50,736 nt of DNA from Sedimentibacter saalensis (lineage in GTDB: Bacteria; Bacillota; Clostridia; Tissierellales; Sedimentibacteraceae). The notes below the pieces were generated by a model that did not search any database, was not told the DNA's origin, and saw nothing but the letters and a program-made list of their open reading frames with translations. The translations under genes were made by a program, and so were the position numbers. The stretch's first letter is position 1. Each line of letters begins with the position of its first letter. Location: contig NZ_VLKH01000014.1 in the NCBI RefSeq assembly GCF_007830175.1, positions 1 to 50,736 of the forward strand, read 5' to 3'. This document shows positions 46,258 to 50,736 of the stretch, piece by piece.

Positions 46258-49251
46258 TTAGTTTTCTTGTTCTTCTTCCACTTCGCCTTCTGCAGGAATT
46301 TCTTCATCATTGTTTTCAACAGGTTCATTTTGCTGATTCAGCCACTGGTCGTAGTGCCACTGGGTGTGGCTCGTGCATACACTTTGCGGCAACTGGTACG
46401 CATCATCCTGGACGCTGAATGAATGGTCGTAAGTTTTATTCCTTGTTACAAATATGCGCTGCTCTATTAAATTTCCCGGGCAGTACTGTGATTTAAGCAT
46501 GTTTGAATTTGTGCATATTTCTGCCTTGACATGAGTCTCACAATATTTTGACGGTACGGTTCCCGGAACAAAGTAATCAGTTATAACCTGACTTCCACGA
46601 GGGTCCTGTGAACAATATTCTGTTGGAAGCAAACCTGACTGCTTGCAAACCTGCACAGGAATTAAATTTTTATTGAGTTCAAATTTTGCAGGTTCCAGTC
46701 CTTCGTGTACAGGTATCATAATTTCTCTCCATAGATTTGCATTGGCTCCGCTGTCTCCGGTAAGCTTCATTTGAACGTTGTCGTTTCCTACCCACACTCC
46801 GCCTATGTAGTATGGTGTGAAACCTACGTACCAGAAATCTCCGCTTGCCTGTGTTGTTCCGGTTTTTCCTGCTGCTTCAATTCCCATTTCAGCCGGCAGT
46901 TTTGCCTTGTATGAAAGTCCGTTTGTTACAGTTGTTCTTAAGATGTCCTTCATGAGAGAAGCTGCCTCCGGGCTTGATACAACACGGGTTTTAGGTATGT
47001 TTTCAAGGATGATGTTGCCTTTGCTGTCTGTTATTTTTGTGTATGCTATTGGTTCGACATAGACTCCGTCATTTGCTATGGCTCCGTAGGCTGCAGTCAT
47101 TGAAAGAGGTGAAAATCCCTTTGTAAGACCTCCCAGCCCAAGAGATGCCAGGTTTACATCATTGAAGGCAGCATCTTCTTCAGGAGAAATGAATGTATCG
47201 CTGTTTGGATTTTCGGTGTCTATGAATCCAAAATTAGTAAGTGATTCAATTGCAGCTTGAGTTCCAATTTTTTCAAGCATGTTGACTGCATTTGTGTTCA
47301 CTGACTGTTCTATGGATTTTCTCAAGGTCAACTTGCCCCAGTACTTGACGCTCCTGTGTTCGAACCAGTTTTTCGGCCATCTTTCACCTGCTTCATTTGT
47401 TCTTGGGAGGTCCTCCAATATGTATGAAGCAGAATATCCCATATTTAATGCAGGAAGGTATACAGACAATGGTTTTATTGTTGAGCCAGGCTGCCTTGCA
47501 GCATCTGCTGCACGGTTAAACGTTCTGCTTCCTTCAATATTTCTTCCTCCAAACATTGCTTTAATCTTTCCGGTTCTATAATCCATTATTACAGCAGCTG
47601 ATTGTGGCTGAACAATTCCGTTGTCTTGATAATAAAAGAAATCTTTCGAAATTCTGAGTACATTGTCATCTCCAACATTAAAAATATTCTTATTCTTGTC
47701 AAGAAAATCCTTTGTAATGAGAAATTTTCCCTTTGTTCCCTTTTGCTCGAGAATCTGAAGGTTATCTCCGATGTTCAATGAGCCCAGAATGTGGGAAACA
47801 AAGTTGTATTCTTCGTTTATGGTGTAACAGTCTACAATGTCTATGGTTGAAGAAAATATATCGAATTTTTTAGAGCTTATAACAAGAAATCCGCTCTGGT
47901 CATAGCTGTATTCATCCGGATTTAAGTAAATATTGTTTTCTTCATCCATTATGTTTTCTTTCTTATAGAAAATTGTCTGGCCGTATTCGTTCAATACGTT
48001 TTTTTGAGAATCAAGGCATCCCACAGCTTCACCGTTAACCCACTTGAAATACCTCCATTCCTCTCCTACAGGGGTTTCTCCTGAAGGCTCAGAGCCTAGG
48101 AAATAATATGAGAAGTTCTTGTATGATTCTTCCAGTGATTTTTGAATGTTCACATCAATTGTGGTTGTGATTGTCAGCCCGCCTCTGTAAACATAGGTTT
48201 CAGCTTCCTTGTAGGACATTGATTTATATTCCATTAAATCTTCAATTACTTTTTCTTTTACATAATCCATGGGCAGAGTTGAAATCTGTGCTATTTTAGT
48301 TTGACCGGGATTAAGAGCGCTACGCATGTCTTCATTGACTGCAGTATTGTATTCAGCTTCATTTATGTATCCAAGCTCAAGCATGCGATCAAGTATAAGA
48401 AGCTGCCTGTCTCTGGAATCCTGATTGAAGACACATGCATACTGCACAGAACCAATAGTAACATATCCGACTATATCTTCTTCCGGAATATTTTCAAGGT
48501 CATACATGTTGTATCGGCTAAAGGGAGCATATATAACGGTGCTTTTGGCTGCTCCTGCGAGCATGGCGCATTCTGCCAGAGTTAAGTCTTTTGCATCCTT
48601 GGAAAAATAAGTGCGGGCAGCAGTCTGCACTCCGTAGGAGCTTTGACCCAGAGGAATAGTGTTCAGATAATTTTCAAGTATCTGGTTTTTTGAAAGTATT
48701 CGCTCTATTTTAAGTGCCAGGTAAATTTCCTTTATTTTTCTCTCCAAGGATTTTTCGTTTGTAAGATAAAGATTCTTTACAAGCTGTTGAGTGATTGTGC
48801 TGGCACCCTGGGCTGTAGGATCTCCAACCTGGAAGTTATGTACAAGAGAGCTTGCGATGCGCTGTATATCAATTCCAAAATGCTGTTCAAACCTGTGGTC
48901 TTCTATGGCTAAAAAAGAGTTTCTTAAGTTTTTAGGAATGTCATCCAACGGTATTATTTCACGGTTTTCATTTGGATCATGAATTTTTTCAATAATGTTC
49001 CCGTTTTCGTCTGTTATGACAGAACTTTCTGAAAGTGTAGATAAAATATTGGTGGGGTCAATTTCCGGTGCAGTCTTTACTATACCAAGTACTATTCCAA
49101 AAATAAAACCTCCTGCAGCAGTCGCTGTCAGCAACATGATTAAAAAAATCATGAATATGGCGCGGAGGACTTTATTTTTCTTCTTTTTTTCCTTATTATT
49201 GCTGTTATTAGTATCCTGACTTTCTATTATTTCCAAAGTATCATTTTCCAT
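46258..49251 (-). CDS. Class A penicillin-binding protein (PBP1A type)
   Basis: About 997 residues from the ATG at 49251, which has AAAGGA 11 bases upstream; 49281 is an alternative start without a site. A Lys-rich cytoplasmic tail is followed by one membrane anchor (AIFMIFLIMLLTATAAGGF). The glycosyltransferase domain (GT51) has EDHRFEQHFGID and GASTITQQLVKN. The transpeptidase has GSTIKPLS (Ser near 590), SVNTNAV and AGKTGTTQ (near 795). A long insertion around 370-540 separates them. The tail has Cys-containing repeats (PVQVCKQSGLLPTEYC...) and an acidic end. It polymerises and cross-links peptidoglycan outside the membrane. Confidence 0.93.
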   Translation of the reverse strand: MENDTLEIIESQDTNNSNNKEKKKKNKVLRAIFMIFLIMLLTATAAGGFIFGIVLGIVKTAPEIDPTNILSTLSESSVITDENGNIIEKIHDPNENREIIPLDDIPKNLRNSFLAIEDHRFEQHFGIDIQRIASSLVHNFQVGDPTAQGASTITQQLVKNLYLTNEKSLERKIKEIYLALKIERILSKNQILENYLNTIPLGQSSYGVQTAARTYFSKDAKDLTLAECAMLAGAAKSTVIYAPFSRYNMYDLENIPEEDIVGYVTIGSVQYACVFNQDSRDRQLLILDRMLELGYINEAEYNTAVNEDMRSALNPGQTKIAQISTLPMDYVKEKVIEDLMEYKSMSYKEAETYVYRGGLTITTTIDVNIQKSLEESYKNFSYYFLGSEPSGETPVGEEWRYFKWVNGEAVGCLDSQKNVLNEYGQTIFYKKENIMDEENNIYLNPDEYSYDQSGFLVISSKKFDIFSSTIDIVDCYTINEEYNFVSHILGSLNIGDNLQILEQKGTKGKFLITKDFLDKNKNIFNVGDDNVLRISKDFFYYQDNGIVQPQSAAVIMDYRTGKIKAMFGGRNIEGSRTFNRAADAARQPGSTIKPLSVYLPALNMGYSASYILEDLPRTNEAGERWPKNWFEHRSVKYWGKLTLRKSIEQSVNTNAVNMLEKIGTQAAIESLTNFGFIDTENPNSDTFISPEEDAAFNDVNLASLGLGGLTKGFSPLSMTAAYGAIANDGVYVEPIAYTKITDSKGNIILENIPKTRVVSSPEAASLMKDILRTTVTNGLSYKAKLPAEMGIEAAGKTGTTQASGDFWYVGFTPYYIGGVWVGNDNVQMKLTGDSGANANLWREIMIPVHEGLEPAKFELNKNLIPVQVCKQSGLLPTEYCSQDPRGSQVITDYFVPGTVPSKYCETHVKAEICTNSNMLKSQYCPGNLIEQRIFVTRNKTYDHSFSVQDDAYQLPQSVCTSHTQWHYDQWLNQQNEPVENNDEEIPAEGEVEEEQEN

Positions 49252-49370
49252 TTGCTCACTGTCCTTTCTGATTGCATTCAAATGTTATATACCCTCAAAC
49301 AATACATTTTACTCATTATAAATTAAATTATGATGCAGACATGGGGATAGTGAGAAAAATTGGTAGTTGC

Positions 49371-49417
49371 TGTTGCAAGGAGTGCATTATTTGATTATAA
49401 TAATATTTAATGCAACA
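49371..49417 (+). other. Nested inverted repeats before the M20 peptidase gene
   Basis: TGTTGCA (49371-49377) can pair with TGCAACA (49411-49417), while TGCATTA (49383-49389) can pair with TAATGCA (49408-49414). The two cannot form together, so alternative folds exist 70 bases before the gene. TGTTGC/GCAACA also frames the stem at 22371-22411. Confidence 0.35.
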
Positions 49418-49486
49418 ATTAATATTATGATGTTACCGGCAATTTATACTGGTGCTAAATAATAAATTATAGACGGAGTAGATAAA

Positions 49487-50626
49487 ATGAAATATGCACT
49501 TAACAAACATGCGCTCAATTTCATAAAGGACAGCAGCAAGGAAACACTGGACTTACTGGTTGAGCTTGCAAGAATACCGGCTCCATCCCACAAGGAAGAA
49601 AAAAGAGCAGAATTCTGCAAAAATTGGCTTGAGAAAAATGGAGCAAAAAATGTATTTATTGATGATGCTAAAAATGTGGTATATCCTTTAAACTGCGATA
49701 ATGCAGAAGAAATTACCGTATTCATGGCACACTTGGATGTGGTTTTCAACGACGAAGAAGAATTCGATGTTGTCATTAAGGATGGAAGAGTTTATGCTCC
49801 AGGTGTGGGGGATGATACTGCCAATGTGGTAAATCTGTTGATGTGTGCCAAGTATGTCACACAGAACAGCTTAAAACCAACACAAGGATTTTTATTTGTG
49901 CTTAACTCCTGCGAGGAAGGTCTTGGAAACCTGAAGGGAAGTAAAAAAATAATGGAAACATACGGCTCAAGAGTTACAGAATTTGTTTCTCTGGATGGAG
50001 AAATAGGTTCATGCACTCACAAGGCTGTTGGTTCTCAAAGGTACAAGGTGACTGTCACCACCGAAGGAGGACATTCATATTCGGATTTTGGCAATCAAAA
50101 TGCAATTTACTATCTTTCATCCATGATTCAGACATTGTATACAGTTCGTGCTCCCGAAAAGGCAAAGACAACATACAATGTGGGAATAATAAGCGGAGGA
50201 ACTTCTGTAAATACTATTGCGGAAGAAGCATCCATGCTTTATGAATTTCGTTCTGTGGACAAGGACTGCCTGAAACAAATGGAAGATTTTTTCTGGGCCG
50301 TGCTTGACAGCTACAGAAAAATGAACATAGGTGTTTCAGTAGAAGTTGTGGGAATTCGTCCATGCGGCGGAGAAATAAATAAAGATAAGTTTGAAGCATT
50401 CACGGAAAAGAATAAGGAAATTATAAAATACTACTATGAGGGTGAACTGGATTTAAGCGCCGGTTCCACGGATTCAAACATTCCTCTTTCTCTTGGAATT
50501 CCGGCTAATACTGTTGGTACAGCCAAAGGATTTGGCGCTCATACAAGAGGAGAGTGGATTGAAATAGACGGAATGGAAACAGGACTTAAAATAGCAATGA
50601 CAATGGTGCTTACATATTTTAAATGA
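49487..50626 (+). CDS. M20-family metallopeptidase
   Basis: 379 residues, cytoplasmic. Metal-ligand motifs are visible: MAHLDVV (H82, D84), GVGDDTAN (D109/D110), NSCEEGLGN near 141 (general base and ligand Glu), SLDGE near 168 and the final His in GFGAHTRGEWIE. The dimerisation domain lies between about 180 and 295 (GGHSYSDFGNQNA). It resembles peptidase T and other di- or tripeptidases; carboxypeptidase or aminoacylase activity is possible. Transcribed alone, divergent from the penicillin-binding protein gene. Confidence 0.87.
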   Translation: MKYALNKHALNFIKDSSKETLDLLVELARIPAPSHKEEKRAEFCKNWLEKNGAKNVFIDDAKNVVYPLNCDNAEEITVFMAHLDVVFNDEEEFDVVIKDGRVYAPGVGDDTANVVNLLMCAKYVTQNSLKPTQGFLFVLNSCEEGLGNLKGSKKIMETYGSRVTEFVSLDGEIGSCTHKAVGSQRYKVTVTTEGGHSYSDFGNQNAIYYLSSMIQTLYTVRAPEKAKTTYNVGIISGGTSVNTIAEEASMLYEFRSVDKDCLKQMEDFFWAVLDSYRKMNIGVSVEVVGIRPCGGEINKDKFEAFTEKNKEIIKYYYEGELDLSAGSTDSNIPLSLGIPANTVGTAKGFGAHTRGEWIEIDGMETGLKIAMTMVLTYFK

Positions 50627-50692
50627 TAATTATTTTAATAGAAATGAATGTACAAAAACTTGGTATCAGTGAGAAATCTGAAATTCCAGTGT

Positions 50693-50725
50693 GTAGGGGA
50701 GAGCCTTGTGCTCTCCCGCAAATAA
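50693..50725 (+). repeat. Half copy of the GTAGGGG hairpin repeat
   Basis: Differs at one base from the left half of the REPIN-like element at 14598-14630, including the GGGGAGAG...CTCTCCCGC hairpin and the following AAATAA. The window ends 11 bases later, so a right half may exist beyond it. Confidence 0.75.
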
Positions 50726-50736
50726 AAATATTATTG

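Overview
The window looks like a chromosomal segment of an AT-rich, anaerobic, fermentative Gram-positive bacterium of the Clostridia/Tissierellia type; a Sedimentibacter-like organism is my best guess from gene content alone. Reasons: strong GGAGG-type ribosome sites, a [FeFe] hydrogenase, amino-acid and peptide catabolism, an ornithine decarboxylase, several sigma-54 activators, and acyl-CoA/CoA-transferase chemistry.

Layout. 1-1700: the tail of an rRNA operon (23S 3' end, 5S) followed by twelve intact tRNA genes (Asn, fMet, Glu, Val, Asp, Thr, Tyr, Gly-GCC, Gly-TCC, His, Cys, Arg), one broken tRNA-Gly copy and a terminator. 1.9-7.1 kb: a MoaE-like protein, a SpeF-type ornithine decarboxylase, a Cys-rich DUF3795 protein, a soluble chemoreceptor-like protein and a Crp/Fnr regulator. 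7.4-12.4 kb: a zinc alcohol dehydrogenase (Tdh-like), then E1 alpha, E1 beta and E2 of a 2-oxoacid/acetoin dehydrogenase complex and a PPC-domain protein; no E3 is present. A decayed copy of the tRNA-Arg/terminator module follows. 12.7-14.5 kb: a thioredoxin-like ferredoxin and a [FeFe] hydrogenase with group-B-like motifs. 14.7-27.2 kb: a peptide module, made of a sigma-54 activator, an S12 serine hydrolase, a complete Dpp/Opp-type ABC transporter, a DmpA-type P1 peptidase preceded by a good -24/-12 promoter, and a second sigma-54 activator.

27.4-46.2 kb is the most striking part. A -24/-12 promoter opens an operon of two acyl-CoA dehydrogenases, a three-subunit molybdenum hydroxylase of the xanthine dehydrogenase family, three small proteins of unknown role, an OFA-family transporter, an acyl-CoA ligase and a family I CoA-transferase. 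After a hairpin terminator comes a second operon that reads as the maturation kit for that hydroxylase: histidine phosphatase, XdhC, THEP1-type NTPase, methyltransferase, ECF S component, a lone ETF beta-like subunit, a MocA-type nucleotidyltransferase fused to an HD domain, and a MoeA-like protein with a Cys tail. Together they suggest uptake, CoA activation, hydroxylation or dehydrogenation and fermentation of a carboxylic acid whose identity I cannot read from sequence. 46.3-50.7 kb: a class A penicillin-binding protein and an M20 peptidase.

Several dispersed repeat families lie between genes: long inverted repeats ending in GGGGACGGTTCT, a REPIN-like GTAGGGG hairpin pair, and a TGTCATCCTGA element. 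No CRISPR array, insertion sequence or prophage was seen.
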